From Liolophura sinensis (taxonomy: Eukaryota; Mollusca; Polyplacophora; Chitonida; Chitonidae): a stretch of DNA of 64,000 nucleotides. The notes under the pieces are model-generated. The model made no database searches. It saw nothing but the letters and a program-made list of their open reading frames with translations, and was not told the origin of the DNA. Position numbers and translations under genes: made by a program. The stretch covers positions 11,457,504 through 11,521,503 of the forward strand of contig NC_088298.1 in the NCBI RefSeq assembly GCF_032854445.1, read 5' to 3'. This document shows, one piece after another, positions 26,061 to 39,066 of this stretch (the first letter of the stretch is position 1; every line of letters starts with the position of its first letter).

Positions 26061-26624
26061 CTTAAAGGAGAAGAAAACATAAGTATCAAATAAATACCAT
26101 TGAAAAGGGCATGCATTTCCTCGCAGGTGCATGGCATAAAAAGCATTCTAATATGTAACTCATGTGGATAAATTATAAATAAAGTCAGCGCCAAAATCCG
26201 TTGTGGGCGACTCCATTTTGCCTAAGACCTTGTCCTGAAGTCTTCTGTGTTAGCAGGAGAAGTGCAGTACGTACATTTCCGGTAGGCCTCTTCTCCCCAG
26301 AAGGTAGCGAACAGTACAGTTCGTTTTCCGCTTGACGATCGGTAAACTGGAATGTTGGACGTAGGTTCCGACTTTACACGAACAAGTCGGCAGTTTTAAC
26401 GACTCTCACTGGCTGAGAGGCAACACACCCCCCAGCATGAATTACAGGTTGTTAAAGATAGAGGACGCGATGAACTCAGTGATTTATGCCAGCTTTGCCG
26501 TTTTCAGACTTTACGTGTATGGCGAGGAAAAATCGCAAAATTATGCAGCTGGCACCACCAGGTAGAAACAATGTGCTCTTTTCAGCCTATAGTGTCATTA
26601 TTTTAAGTTTTCTTCTCCTTTAAG
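26061..26624. mobile_element. MITE-like element with about 20-25 bp terminal inverted repeats
   Basis: The left end cttaaaggagaagaaaac is the exact reverse complement of the right end gttttcttctcctttaag, with partial pairing beyond. The 564-bp interior has no coding capacity. It lies just 3' of copy A of the membrane-protein gene. I see no clear target-site duplication. Confidence 0.6.
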
Positions 26625-26745
26625 GGGATTTGCACTTAGATTTTCTTTAACAAGGAACCTGTGACGTCGCTCATATATAGACAATATGCTGTGACAAAAC
26701 TGGTTTGTTCGTACCGGTATAACAAATATTGCTCGCCAACAACCT

Positions 26746-29700
26746 TTAATTTGGACTGATCTTTTTAGACGTTGGCCCTATGGCTTGTTTAGTAAACATA
26801 AACGATATCGTTGTGGTGACTGTTAAGATGAAAAGCATAATAAATGTCATAAATAACATCGCCATTCTCAAGTCAAAAACGATGATTAGCGCAGCCAAGA
26901 CAATGAAGACGCCGTACATAGAAAAAGCTGCAGCTAAGTACATCACGGCAACAGTAGATGAATGGGGTTCATTCATCACCTTTCCAAACTGCATTCTCCG
27001 CTCACATGCCAAGAAGAGGTACAATAAAAACCATGCGATGACAATGTCTACGTAGTACATCACCGGAATCTGAATCAATTCGCGCAGGCGCGCCCACCGG
27101 TTGGCTCCGTCAGCTACCGGAAACTGGCTATACATGTAGATCGAAACTGAAAGGACCACTACCAGAGGAACCAACCGGAAGAGGAAGTGAATTTTTTTCC
27201 AGAAAGGTAAACCGAACAACTGAAAGATCAAATACGAGACTTCATAAAATATATGTTTAAAAAAAAAAGCGCGCGTAATTTTCATGGAACATAGTTGCAA
27301 TCTTTTATTTCAGAAGAAAATATTTGGCAACGTCAGGGGATATTTATTTACACATCGTACTCAAGATTTTCCCCATTGCTGGATGAACCATGGTAGCTAG
27401 CACCACTAAAGCAAGCTTTCATTTTAAGAGCCTTCCATTCTATGAAAGGATAAATTAACGGCCGCGTAATTGTTTTAGGGTCGCTTCAAGATTTTATTCA
27501 ATTTAAATTCGATTACAACTATCTTAATAAGATCCACATGTTAATATCTTTTTGTAAAATAATTACAACACTCTTTTATGTTGTTCTCATCCTTTCTATT
27601 TGAAATGCTTCTAAAAGACGACGTGACTGGTGATTATATCCCTTATCTGGAAAGTCTAAATAAACTTATATAATGTAACAATATAACATGTTAAAGGAAA
27701 ACTCCAGAATAGAATTCTGCTGTAATTTGCAGAATGCTATTACAAAAATGATTCGTATGAAACCATAACGTTATGTTAAGGTTTGTGTATATCAGAAAAT
27801 AAAAACGATTGCAATCCGCCTGAGGAGTCTACTTATTCACGTCCGTAGGACACCATTATGGCCAAAACGACTTGATGCCGTCACCACGTGAATCGTCTTG
27901 CTCATTACGAATGTTGCGTAACCATTGTTTACAAATAAGTGTGGTTTTCTTCGGGTCAAGAATACTGCAAAAATCTTCTTTTTTTTTTAACTTTATCACG
28001 AACGTTTGAACAGTGTGTGCTATTTTAGCACTCCGGCATAGATTGTGTACAGTTAAGTGCTCACTGTTGTCAGTTGTGACGGCTTGATAAAGTTTTAGCC
28101 CCCAATAAATAATCTTGTTCTCAGCCCTATCGTGTTCTTAAAAAATTGATTTCTTAAAATTTTTTTTATGCTTCTTATACCCGACCATAATGCTTATTCA
28201 TTAACGCTTTTAATCTTGTTGTCTGAAACTCTCCCTTAATACATTTTATGTTTCATTTGACTGTGGTCAAGGGATTACCCACATCTAAGATATATTTTTC
28301 ACCACTTTCCTCGTAAATGACATCGCTTTGGGGCACTATAACCTAGACAACGTCTTTTATGAAAAAGAAATTACGAGAAACATGATTTACGAAGTTTTGC
28401 GAAACTAGGCAAAGGTTTATTGGTGTTTACAACTCGGTGTTTAGAAATTGGTGTTTACAATTCAGTGTTTACAACTCGGTGTTTACAATTCAGTGTTTAC
28501 AACTTGATGTTTACAACTCGGTGTTTACAACTTGGTGTTTACAACTCGGTGTTTACAGCTTGGTGTTTACAACTCGATGTTTACAACTCGGTGTTATCAA
28601 CCGTCTTGCGTCAGGAACCTGATACAAATCATCTCATGCAAAGCCACAACCAAATCTATTTACATTTTAATGGAACTGTGCGACATAGTTTCACTTACAT
28701 GTGTTAGGGAGAACAAGGTGACAAATCCAAACACAAACATCGGCCATAGCTTCGTCCCGTCTAGTTCCGGTCCGCCAGTCTGAGAGGCAACTACGCCTGC
28801 GTGGAGGCCGACCCACACTTCCTGTAGAAGCCGCCAGTATGGATTCAAGTGGAACTTTGAGAACATCAGGCTACCTGTATATGTAAGCATTAAAAAAAAA
28901 GGAAAAAAGAAAAATGGTTAACATATTTGCCTGATGAAGAGAAAGCAGGCTGAATAAGACGTTTAAAACAAGCTGTGCTTTGTGACTTTGCTCTCTATCA
29001 TATTGTCATCGAGATATTTGAGTATATAGACAACCTTTCCACGTGCCTGATTGGCTAGGTATGTAATGTTAAGTCATGTGAAACCATCTTACCTCACCAC
29101 GTACCGGCCAAACATCCTGACATAAACTTACCGCCGAGACAGTATGATATGGAGTGAGTGTCCTGATCATATTAACTGGAAACGATGATGTCCGCGTTTT
29201 CAGTTTACCTTGAAGTAGAATCATCCATGTGTGGAAGAACCCGAGCGCGTGACCCCATGTGTTTTCCATTGGATGATACCACAACGTGTACACGGAGCCC
29301 CACGCGCACAGGTAACCATGGTAACGTCTGATGATGTATATCGGTGCGTAGTTGAGGCGAAGTCTTGAACTCCATTTGTCGGTGTGAGCTCTAGTGGGCC
29401 AGCCGAAAAACAGACCCCTGTCACGGTATTCTAAGAGAGTGATGAACGTCAATACCAGGATAACCGAGCCTGAAAGGGGACAAAAAAGTATGATCATATA
29501 TCTATATTCTTGCAGGTTAAATAGTTTGTTCGCATAAATGTGCATTGCCTCATCGCCCCAGCCGATTAAACAAAGGGTCTAGAAGAAGTGATCTTGTACA
29601 ATCAAATTTACTAAATGAGAGTAAAACATATTTCGTTCGTTTCGAGCCCATTGGCCCAATGAGTTATCTTCCCTTACACAGCACCGAAGTAGCCATCCTA

Positions 29701-32700
29701 AAAAGGCCTTTATCACAATTCAGAGAAAAGTCTAGGCTTTCCAGTCCGCTTTGGATAAGCTGCCGCATTCACCGAACACCATCTTCATTTATCAAGCTGG
29801 TGATGTCAGACAGCAACTCCCTTGATTTACTGAGCCATATTAACTCTTCAAATCTGTGAACTTTCCTTCATAAATATGTATGATTCATGGTCCAGTCAGA
29901 TTCCGCCTTAGTTATTGACACTAACAGTTCAAAACAACATGTTATGTGGCTGTAGTGAGAAGTATGCTGTGTATGGAATAAATTTATTTTACACTAGACG
30001 AGATAAGGGTTGTCGAGGGGACGGTCATTTTGACACACTTATAATGAACGATCATTGAGGGGCAGAAAAAGCCCTGTTGAATATTGACACTCGCCCTTCA
30101 GGCTTGTGAAAATTTTCTCAACAAAATATCAGGCCGTATATCCATGCAGCATGCTGGTATAACCTACAATATCTGGTGGAATGGACTAATGACGTAGGCC
30201 TACGTACATTGCGAAGATACCACAGAGACGTCCTGGGCAGTGGCGTCATACGTAAGATGAGTCTGTAAAAGGTGGAGGAGATGAAAAAAAGCGTTGATCC
30301 CGAAATAAAAGTAGTTCCATTTCCCAAGAGATGTGCTGTAAGTCTTGTTACCCTGCACCTACAACAACAATGTGATTATTGAAAATGTAGATCTAGTCCG
30401 CTTTCTAATGTTTTGTTTTGGCTGATATATTTCAAGTGAAGTTGTACTTTTTTTTAGTAAGAGCTACTTTTATTGGCTCGAATGAAAAGCTGCGCAATGT
30501 TTGAAGAAATTTGCCGATATATTTTTGTCAAAAGTTTAAACTTCACCGAAATGAACATCGCTTAATCTTTGGAACTCAAAATTGGAAGCGGTTCAACGGT
30601 TCTGTGTTATAATGTATAAGTGTTTTTAGTGAAACATGTCAAATCGATGGTGTGAATGGCCACCATATAGCTACAATAACGCCACAGGTGCGTCCGAAGC
30701 AATTTGAAAGTGGTACGGCCCTCGGTCCGCTATCCCAGCACAAAAGGCGAGGGTCCAGGGGAGGCGTATGCCCCGGAAGCTTTGGGATGCTAGATTACTG
30801 GAGATGTCCTGAAGTCGTTTTACAGCGTTTTTATTCTTCACATAGATCCGTTGCAGTTTTATGTGCTTAACGGTCTACAGTGCATTTATGTGTGGATGGG
30901 CCTTCATTTTGTTGGTCGCCATTAAACTAGTTCGACTTGGCTTTTTATTTTTTAAAAATGTTTTCGTGTTTTTGGGGTGAAAAGTAGTATGGCCATGTAC
31001 CGGCCCTACTGCTTCAGACGTCAGTGTACCGAAGAGGCGTTAAGCCATAACCAGTCATTTATTCATTCATTCATTCGAAGGGGTCAAATGTTAAGGTTCT
31101 ATAACGCACTCTAAATTTTCGACATCTGCATTTGGTTGATGGACTGGAAACATCTAGAAGGTAAATCAATGAAATAAAATGTTGGGAAAATAACTCATTC
31201 ACATATTCAGATCTATTCTATATTATACTTAATATTTATTAATGAACACATTCACGGACTAGTTGACCTTTTCTGTGTGGAATTTGTACTGGACAATCCA
31301 CACAAATATTTGATGACAGCAGTAACACGTCCAGACAAACATGCGAGTGTACCACGTGACTTCGTCAGGCGGGAGTTTCCAAAAGTACCATCGTCCTGCA
31401 GCGTCCGGACCATATCTGTAAAATGTGGAAAAGGAGTTGCTTATAGTTTGCTTGAGTCGTTAATAGAGATTAAAGGTTATGTATTAAAGTCACATTCAAA
31501 TCAAAACTGCGCATGCTCTAGCATACATTCTACATGTTAACATTCTACATGTGAATTTTATTACTCTGATCTTTTTTGTGAAATCCTTTTGTGGCACCGG
31601 GCTCTCCAAAAAATATAGTTTACGAATTTCACTTTACCTGTGCAGTCAATTAGCAAGTCTTAATATTTTTTCTAAATTGACCCCTGTTATTGTTATGTGG
31701 GAATTCTGTATGCTCTAAATCATTAACAATAAAATCGACCAAATACATAGTGCATATTTTGGCACATTAAAGAAATCTTTACAGATCTTGAGACTTATTT
31801 TGACTTTCTATCAAGTTTTTCTAACGAGTCCATACTCGAATACAATACATTTCAGTCTTTAAAATATTACGTAATACCTACCGTAATATATAGTCCAATC
31901 TCTAAAGGATTCAGGAAATAGCTACCCCATGGTGAGATAGCCCATTGTGATAGAGCCCAATGTGATATAGCCCAATATGATATAGTCCATTTTGATATAG
32001 CCCATTGTGATATTAACCATTGTGATATAGCCCATTGTGACATAGCCCAATGTGATATAGCCCAATATTATATAGTCCATTGTGATATTAACCATTGTGA
32101 TATAGCCTATTGTGACATACCACAATGTGATATAGCCCATTGTGACATAGCCCATTGTGATATAGCACAATGTGATATAGTCCATTGTGATATAGCCCAT
32201 TGTGATATAGCACAATGTGATATAGTCCATTGTGATATAGCCCAATGTGATATAGCCCAATGCGATATACAAGTAGTCCATTGTGATATATACCAAAGTG
32301 ATATAGCCCCTTGTGATGGCAAACCGCACAGAACCTTGGTCTAAACCAACAGAAAATCAAAATGCGCAATTACCTCCCCTTGACGCCTGGTTCCTCCACA
32401 AATGGTTCCGGTAGAAAGCGCTCCCTGGTGGACTCACTAGTGTTGTACGAATACCCGGAGTTGGCGTCCCACCCTCGGGCAGCGCCTTTTAAGGAATTAG
32501 TACACACGAAAAATTAAAAGCACAGTTTAACACAAATGAATTAAAATTAAGGTAAAAAAAAATATCATGGCACGCTGATGGCGAAAATTATACTGTCGCT
32601 GTTTGCGTTTGGCTCATTTGCATATGAGGTATTTTGTGTGAAGGCCTCATCATTTACAGATATGATCACGGAATTAAAAATAAACCCCTGGAATGTATTA

Positions 32701-35700
32701 CCTATTCCAAACATGGCACCGATGACTGCCAACATGAAGAGTATACCGCTCGCCCAGAGTCTGACGTCATGCCTTCTGAGCCAGCCGGGTACAGTTCCTT
32801 CGTCAGGGTCAAAGCTCTCCCGTTTTTGCTATAACGAGCAAATGTTTTCTTATGTATTTATTTGATCATTATTTACTTATTTGGTGATTTACACAGCACT
32901 CAACAATACGACGAGGACCAGAATTATGGTGGCGGCATAAAAACTCCCGACCATGAGCAGGTTTTAATTTAACTTAATTCTTTATTTATTTAACGAGGTT
33001 TTCTCACAGCCTAATGGCTACTACGGAGATCTCCTCAAAGCATCAATTAACAACATAATAGCTAACGCAGTAAATACATATAAATACGGGAATACGTGTT
33101 TCAGATAACGGAATATAAGTTGAAATAAATTAATTATTATATACAATGTTAACATCGTTATTACCATTACCATGGTCATAAATCCTTTCTGTATCACTGA
33201 TAAATTTATGTACACATTGAAAAACAAGTTTATTATCTCGTAATTTAGATCTTTAGGGCCAAACAAAAGTATATTACATATATATCGTGAACACTGCGGA
33301 ATGAAAACAGAATAATTTACACCGGGTGAAATAATTTGTGTGAGAGTATGCAGCATGTGCTTTTTATGGGTGGCAAATTGAGAGCAAATAAAAAAATAAC
33401 TAAAGGTATCTTCACATGTATAATTACAGTAATGGCAAGTAGTATCTTCAATAATGTTATACTTAAAAAGGTCTGCCCGAAGAGTGCTGAGTCCCATTCT
33501 CATTCTGCAGTGCTGGGCAGACGAAGAGTTGCTAAAGTCATTATATAACGATATAAAATCACTAGACGTAGTAATAATTGGCGGAGATAGAAACTTTGAA
33601 GTTCTTTAATTGAAGAATGCCGGATATGTTTAGGTAAATTTTTCCAGTCCTTAGTTTGTTTTCGGGAAGAAGGAAGATTTGTATATACTGAGGTTGCATG
33701 TAAATATACGTAAATTTTCATTATACCTTAAGTTATATGTATTATACTCTGTTGATCGTCTTGGAAATAGGGACTGCAGGTAAGGCGGGGAAAGTCCATT
33801 TACAATTTTTAAAAATAGCAGAATACTATGTTGTCTACGCCGAACACATATCTGATGTACGACGCATTCCACTAGTACAAAGCAAAGCTGCGCGCCGTTC
33901 AACATTTTCCAGTTTTTGGGAAAGCGCAATACTACAGTTATCATATAATATGTCGCCATACTCTATTGTAGATGTAATGAGGCTATTGTATAAAGTTATT
34001 AAACGCTTTCTTGTTAATATCCTCTTCACTCTATTTATAATACCTAATTTCTTATTACATTTATTTACGAGGGATCTTATGTGTTCGTCCCATTTACCAT
34101 CGTGCTGTAGAATGATACCAAGGTGTTTATCGTACTGAACGCTCTTCACTTCAATATCATCTAAATACAGTTGTGGGTACATCGGGTTCTTTTTTAAGGA
34201 AACAAGTAAGTATACAGTTTTCTGTGCATTAAATGTTATCAAGCACTGTTTGGCCCATTGTGACAAGCGACCTAGATCTCGATTTATTTTATTTTCAGAT
34301 GTAATAAACTCAAGAGTCATCTCTTCGGACAAAGATGTATCATCAGCAAAAATATTTATATTATATTCAATGTTCACATTTATGTAATTTAAAATAATCA
34401 GAAAAGAAACGGTTCTAGAACGGATCCAGGTTGCGGACACATCTTTAACATGGGTGGCAACACTCGTTTTAGTTAAGTACAACGCGATGAGGAAAAAAAG
34501 ATAAATGCAAGTATATTAGCTGAAGCACGCAAATTGACAAAATTTTGCCTGTTTTACAAAACTGTCGTAACGTTGCGCTATGCGCATTTACCAGGATGTT
34601 GTCGTGGGCGTTACGCCAGGCGCAATTTACGACTACTTTGTACAACCGGTCTCAGAACACTTACTGTTTCTTCGTCTTGTTCCATCTTAGTTTGATCCTA
34701 CAACTGATACAGAAAACGGACATGTACACAGCAAAATGTGCTACTGAGAGTAAAACATATACAAATTTAATTTAGATTTTTGTTTACTTGCATTATCTGT
34801 TTATTTTGCTTGAAGATCTGCGTCGCATTTAGCATTGTTTCTATCACTGAGTCATGACGGTGTTCTTTTGTAGCAAGGCGGTTAAGACAGTTAAGACAGA
34901 TATATAAAGCCATATTCATGTTCATGATAAGGTTCCACGGCGTGTACACGGCGGTTCCAAAGTATTCAATAGCAACTATACAGTGGAGGTGTGTGTTATT
35001 GCGATATGTTATTTGTTATAAAGCTGTCTAGCAGCTCGGTGCAATGCATACTGAATCTAACAGTGGTGTATTCAACGCCATAAAGTGTTTTATTAGGTGT
35101 TTAACGCCTCACTCAAGAATATTTCATTGCGGCGGTAAGATTTACGGGCAGGTGGACGAAGAAGAGAACGTTGTATAGTAAAGTACAGAAGAAAACCACA
35201 CTAAAGAAGCAAACGAGTAAACTGCAACAGAGAATGCATAGTATGCCGCAATGGTGTTTATAAGAGCGTTATGTGCGAAAACAAGAGACAATTCTGAACT
35301 CTTAAGATAATTTAGGTCGAAACTGACTGAACAAACTCAAACTGAAAACTGATCCAAAGAACCACACGTATTTTCATATACAACACATATAAGTTCAACT
35401 ATCAAATTATACAGTTAGCGATTAAATCATGCAGTTAGCAATCTGTTTTGATGAAATCAGCAAGAAAATAGCTTTCCCAGCCATGCCAGGGTTTCCCCTG
35501 CTTTTGAGTGTTTAGGCGCCTTAATTCAATGAAATCAATGATTCCGTCAATTCATGAATTACAAGGGAAAGCTCACCTTCAGAGAGTGGAAACCAGACGA
35601 ATATGCTGACAACAACAACACCAACTGGATTATACAACCATCAACTTTTGCTGAACTCCGGGATCGCCCCGTTGATCTTTCGCGCGTAAGCTATCACCGC

Positions 35701-35719
35701 TGCTCTTACTAGACGCCAT
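26746..35719 (-). CDS. Unrecognised ~507-aa multi-pass membrane protein, copy A (8 exons)
   Basis: Exons, 5' to 3': 35719-35639, 32828-32702, 32485-32374, 31415-31268, 30352-30208, 29469-29209, 28874-28699, 27219-26746 (stop included). All internal joins use GT-AG and the total is 1524 bp, an unbroken frame of 507 residues. About 12 hydrophobic segments are visible, the first in exon 2 (ASGILFMLAVIGAMFGIG), the last four in exon 8. Shared with copy B: HLLHLLQTH (exon 5), RYHGY and WYHPMENTWGH (exon 6), LHAGVVA and LWPMFVFG (exon 7), LPFWxKIHF (exon 8). The exon 3 loop has a sequon (NTS) at the place where B has NVS, so that loop is probably outside or lumenal. Exon 1 (MASSKSSGD...) rests only on a Kozak-like ATG and a phase-0 GT; its donor (gttgta) is weak. 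I cannot name the family or function. Confidence 0.8.
28423..28590 (+). repeat. 14-bp tandem repeat, 12 copies, in copy A intron 7
   Basis: The unit is gtgtttacaactcg with frequent changes at the last few bases. It lies between exons 7 and 8 of copy A. Because 14 is not a multiple of 3, all three frames read through shifted versions of the same peptide. Confidence 0.9.
30960..31077 (+). repeat. Possible SINE tail of a separate family, ending in (CATT)n
   Basis: The end aggcgttaagccataaccag followed by cattcattcattc resembles a retroposon tail and the short piece at 24255-24310. The upstream limit is unclear. It lies in copy A intron 4. Confidence 0.4.
31931..32317 (-). repeat. 15-bp minisatellite, about 26 copies, in copy A intron 3
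   Basis: The plus-strand unit is close to tgatatagcccattg. The array fills most of the 0.96-kb intron between exons 3 and 4. The unit is five codons long, so the minus strand is open for 135 residues (repeats of GYITMDYITL type); that frame is an artefact of the repeat and not a gene. Confidence 0.9.
32860..32961 (-). repeat. Degenerate fragment of SINE family 1
   Basis: Weak match to the 3' half of the family: an attattta-type tail, then actcaacaatacgacg and gaattatggtgg. It lies in copy A intron 1, next to the LINE remnant. Confidence 0.45.
32980..34445 (-). mobile_element. LINE (non-LTR retrotransposon) remnant, reverse-transcriptase C-terminal half
   Basis: The minus strand encodes the catalytic FADD box of a reverse transcriptase (about 34339-34350), followed by the thumb region (WDEHIRSLVNKCNKKLGIIN, then LYNSLITSTIEYGDILYDNC). 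After frame breaks there is the usual C-terminal end RMGLSTLRADLFKYN with a CHYCNY knuckle (33430-33503). The 3' end at about 32981 carries an AAATAAAT tail. The coding parts lie in at least three frames, so the copy is dead and 5'-truncated. It sits in copy A intron 1 in the same orientation as the gene. The clade (CR1/Jockey-like) is only a guess. Confidence 0.85.
35089..35150 (-). repeat. Short fragment of SINE family 1
   Basis: It keeps gtttaacgcctcactcaaga and atatttca, the conserved 3' segment of the family in reverse orientation. The rest is lost. Confidence 0.5.
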
Positions 35720-36468
35720 TTTTGCCCAGGGGCCACAACGACACTATGCATTATAACACGTGAAACTGTTGAAAATGACTATCACTTAAACCAAAGCCCA
35801 TTGTTTTTATCAGCTCCTGCGGGGCCGACTTACAGTTATCCTGTTAATGTGAAAAGGTCGTGAATTAGGTCTCTTATCTTTAGTGTTTGACCTATCTTTG
35901 TGGGCCTCTGCTCGCCAGTATTTTGGTGATATCTCACGCACTCCCTGGCTAAGTTGTAAACAGTGTCACGCGCTACGTGTATCAGTGACGACAGTCACTT
36001 GACCCACGAGTTCACGCGTAAAGATCCAGTTTCCGTTGGATTCGATGTAGCTGTCGTCCCTTCGCATTGTTTTCATGTCATTGTTGATTAACTGTAATGA
36101 TAACACAGCACTTTGAGTAATTCTAGACCAATGAAATATAATGCGATAAATAACACTGTAATTATTTTCATTGATAATTCCGCTTAAACCGTGTTGATTA
36201 GGGGCATATAAGTTGCTTCTTTTTAAGCATTTACAGAAACAGTTAGAATAAAACCCTAACTGAGGTTGACAAGAGATCGGATTTAACTTGTTAAGTGTTG
36301 TCACTGTCACATCAACTGTCACATCATAGCAGTTTTGGTATTACTCTCCATCCTGTAGCCTTGTACATTGCACATGGTATAGCTGTGGTCTTGGGACTCA
36401 ATGCGGATAATATTAATAATACTAATAATACTAACACTACTACTACTAATAATAATATAGTATAGTAT

Positions 36469-36600
36469 AGTCGTGGGTTTCCCCCGGGCTGTGCCCGGTT
36501 TCCACCCACCATAATGCTGGCCGCTGTCGCATAAGTGAAATGTTCTTGAGTACGGCGTAAAACACCAATGAAATAAGTAAATAAATAAATAAATTATAGT
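36469..36600 (+). repeat. 5'-truncated SINE, family 1
   Basis: Starts abruptly at gtcgtgggtttcccccgggc and runs through the conserved tail to the AAAT repeats. A trinucleotide run abuts its 5' end. Confidence 0.85.
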
Positions 36601-36879
36601 AATCCTGGAAAGCTGTTTTAATGAAACAATACATATATGCGTTCAGAAACTCCTTTCAACTAGAGCCCCTTAACAAAGCATTGAAGGTTACCAAGGTCGC
36701 CGACCTCATTGTTTGTTTCCTCTATCCCTAAAAATGACAGTAACAATAATAATAATGAATAAATAAATAAATAAATTAAATAGAAAGAAATTAGATATTG
36801 AATAAAGTACTGTATATTTTTACATGCATCTTTCCGGTAAAATCATTATTAATTCTCAACAGAATAGTCATCACGGCTT

Positions 36880-37010
36880 TTATTTATTTTCTTGATGTTT
36901 TACGCCGTAATCAAGAAATTTCACTTTTGCAATGCGCCACGGTGTTGAGCATTATGGTGAAAGGAAACTGGACAGAACCCAGGAGAAACCCCGCAGTCCG
37001 TTGTCTTTCG
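36880..37010 (-). repeat. Degenerate SINE fragment, family 1
   Basis: Reverse orientation. It retains gttttacgccgtaatcaaga and gcattatggtgaaaggaaac, but diverges towards the tRNA side. Confidence 0.65.
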
Positions 37011-37681
37011 CTCTTGGAGAAGCATCATTCATTCTTTAATTATACACTTTCAGACAATTTTGTTGTGCACTGAATATTATGAAAAGATCTGAGAAGAACC
37101 GTTTCTAAAGCTTTTCAGGTTGAATGGGATGTTTCTCTCATTTCGGTAGCAAAAGTGCCCAAAAAAGAAATGCATAGAGGAAATTTCACATCACAAATCT
37201 GCATGGCCGAGTAGTTTAAAAGTGCGTTAGCTATAACCAGTACTAAACCATATTACATATTTACGATTTTAACAAAACTCAGCATTCAATGCAGGCCAAT
37301 GGAACAGAGTTGATTTAGTTCATGTTTTATGTACTGTCACGCAATAATTTTTAGGCAGAGCACAAGACCGTAGACTGGTATTAAGTCTTAGGGCAGTTTG
37401 AACGATCGGTCCCTGTAGTTCAAAGTAGGATAGTTAATTTAATATCGTGTCAGCCAAGCTACACATAGAGAACGTGAGTAAGTGTAATACAAAAAACAGG
37501 GGCCAATTGTTCAAAAGTGGATTAAACGCTTAAATACCAGTCTTAGCATGATACAAAACCAATGGCATCAGAAGTAGATGCTCATCTCACCCTCTTGTGT
37601 CCCTATTATATGCCGCTTTTCTGTATGGGAGTGTAATGATACCCCAAATAGTATGTAAGACTTTCTGACCTCAGCTCGCAC

Positions 37682-37775
37682 GTCTGTCCATCTGTCGGCG
37701 CGTCCGCCTGTCCACCTGTCTGTCGGTCTGCCTGTCCGCCTGTCCGCTCGTCCGCCTGTCCGTCTGTCCGTCTGT
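37682..37775 (+). repeat. Degenerate GTCC/GTCT tandem run
   Basis: About 95 bp built from cctgtccgcc-like and tccgtctgtc-like steps. It is a simple repeat that has drifted. Confidence 0.8.
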
Positions 37776-37889
37776 GCGCATCAAACACTAATCATATAAA
37801 ATGAAAAACAGATGCTGTTCTTTCTGGGTATTACATGATAGATTTTCAAAACAGGAGCAATGTTATTCTAAAGCGACATTTTGTGTCAT

Positions 37890-38260
37890 TGATTTATTTT
37901 TTTTGTTTGATTGTTGTTTGACAAGGAGAAGTTTTCACTTATACAATGGCCGTCAGTTTCATGGGTGTAGGAAATCGGAGTGCCCGGGACAAACCACAGT
38001 CCCTCAAGCACGTTACCGATTGGCTTTCCGCATTGACACCATATTTGTGGGAGGGGATGATTCTCAATGGTTGTAAGATTATGCAAACGGTCACACCAGC
38101 GTCGTCGACCGCTTTCAATTGTCATCATGGCCTCACGGAAAGTGAGAGCCGGAAAACTTACAAATTCCGTGTCCAAGACAGGTTTGAACCCACACCTCGC
38201 GTGTCCTGGCGATTGAAAGGCAATCACCTTACCACCCGGCCACAGCCCGATCCCAAGCGA
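37890..38260 (-). repeat. Second tRNA-derived SINE family, copy 1
   Basis: On the minus strand the head reads ggctgtggccgggtggtaag (A-box like), with a B-box-like gggttcaaacc (reverse of 38181-38191). The body continues to about 37.9 kb. A related copy lies at 59985-60190 in the duplicated spacer before copy C. The two share flanking DNA, so this insertion predates the duplication. Confidence 0.65.
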
Positions 38261-38699
38261 CATTACAGGTGCTTGATTTTAATCAGTATAATCAATGCAG
38301 GATATAACTCCGTTGTCACGTAAATGCAAGTCATCTGTTTATATCAACATGTATATAGATATTATCAACGCAACAGAATTCTGAATTTTAAATATTTAAT
38401 AAACAAATGTAACATTGGAGCGTAGATACCATACGGACAGTAATTCACACATTCAACTAATAATCATATTATGATAAAAATCATATTAAATTTAGATATT
38501 TAAAACACAGTCATTATACATCAGAGTGAACATACTATTTAAATAGCAACTGCCGTATATAAATGTAATAAAAATGATTTCTGTCATCTGAATACCAATA
38601 TGTATCATACATACTGTCACATTAAGCAGGTATAATAATTCAGTTTGTTACCATGGAAACATCATCACACTGGAATAATTATGCCGAAATTAACATTTA

Positions 38700-38765
38700 T
38701 TTGTCTGTTTGACTCAAGAATATTCCACATTTAGTACTGAAGTCAGAATTATGGTGGGACGAAAT
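38700..38765 (-). repeat. SINE family 1 fragment shared by the duplicated spacers
   Basis: A short reverse-oriented piece (actcaagaatattccac, gaattatggtggga) with gaaattaac on both sides. The fragment at 60931-61004 sits at the matching place in the other spacer, also next to gaaattaac. Confidence 0.6.
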
Positions 38766-38958
38766 TAACAAGAATAATAATAAAAAAACCCCATTAGATT
38801 TGTATTTTCATTGAAACTCCCATAAGTCTGTCAATTACTATTGTGTACTCTACACCCACAAATGAATATATTAACTCAATGTATTTTCTTTAAAAAATTG
38901 TCATAGAATCTGTTCGAGATGAAAGTCAAGCCAAATCTGAGTCTTGTGAAAATAATGA

Positions 38959-39066
38959 TACATTTTGATATAATAATGATAATAGTAATGCTTATACATT
39001 TTGATATAATAATGATAACAGTAATGGTTATACATTTTGATATAATAATGATAATAGTAATGGTTA
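38959..39066 (+). repeat. 36-bp tandem repeat, 3 copies
   Basis: The unit starts tacattttgatataataatg and is nearly exact in all three copies. The matching place in the other spacer (about 61385) has only a single diverged unit, so the array grew after the duplication. Confidence 0.8.

Noticed and set aside
31922-32329. 135-residue minus-strand open frame of repeated GYITM/DYITL type
   Set aside because: It is the translation of a 15-bp tandem array whose unit is five codons; it lies between two firm exons of copy A.
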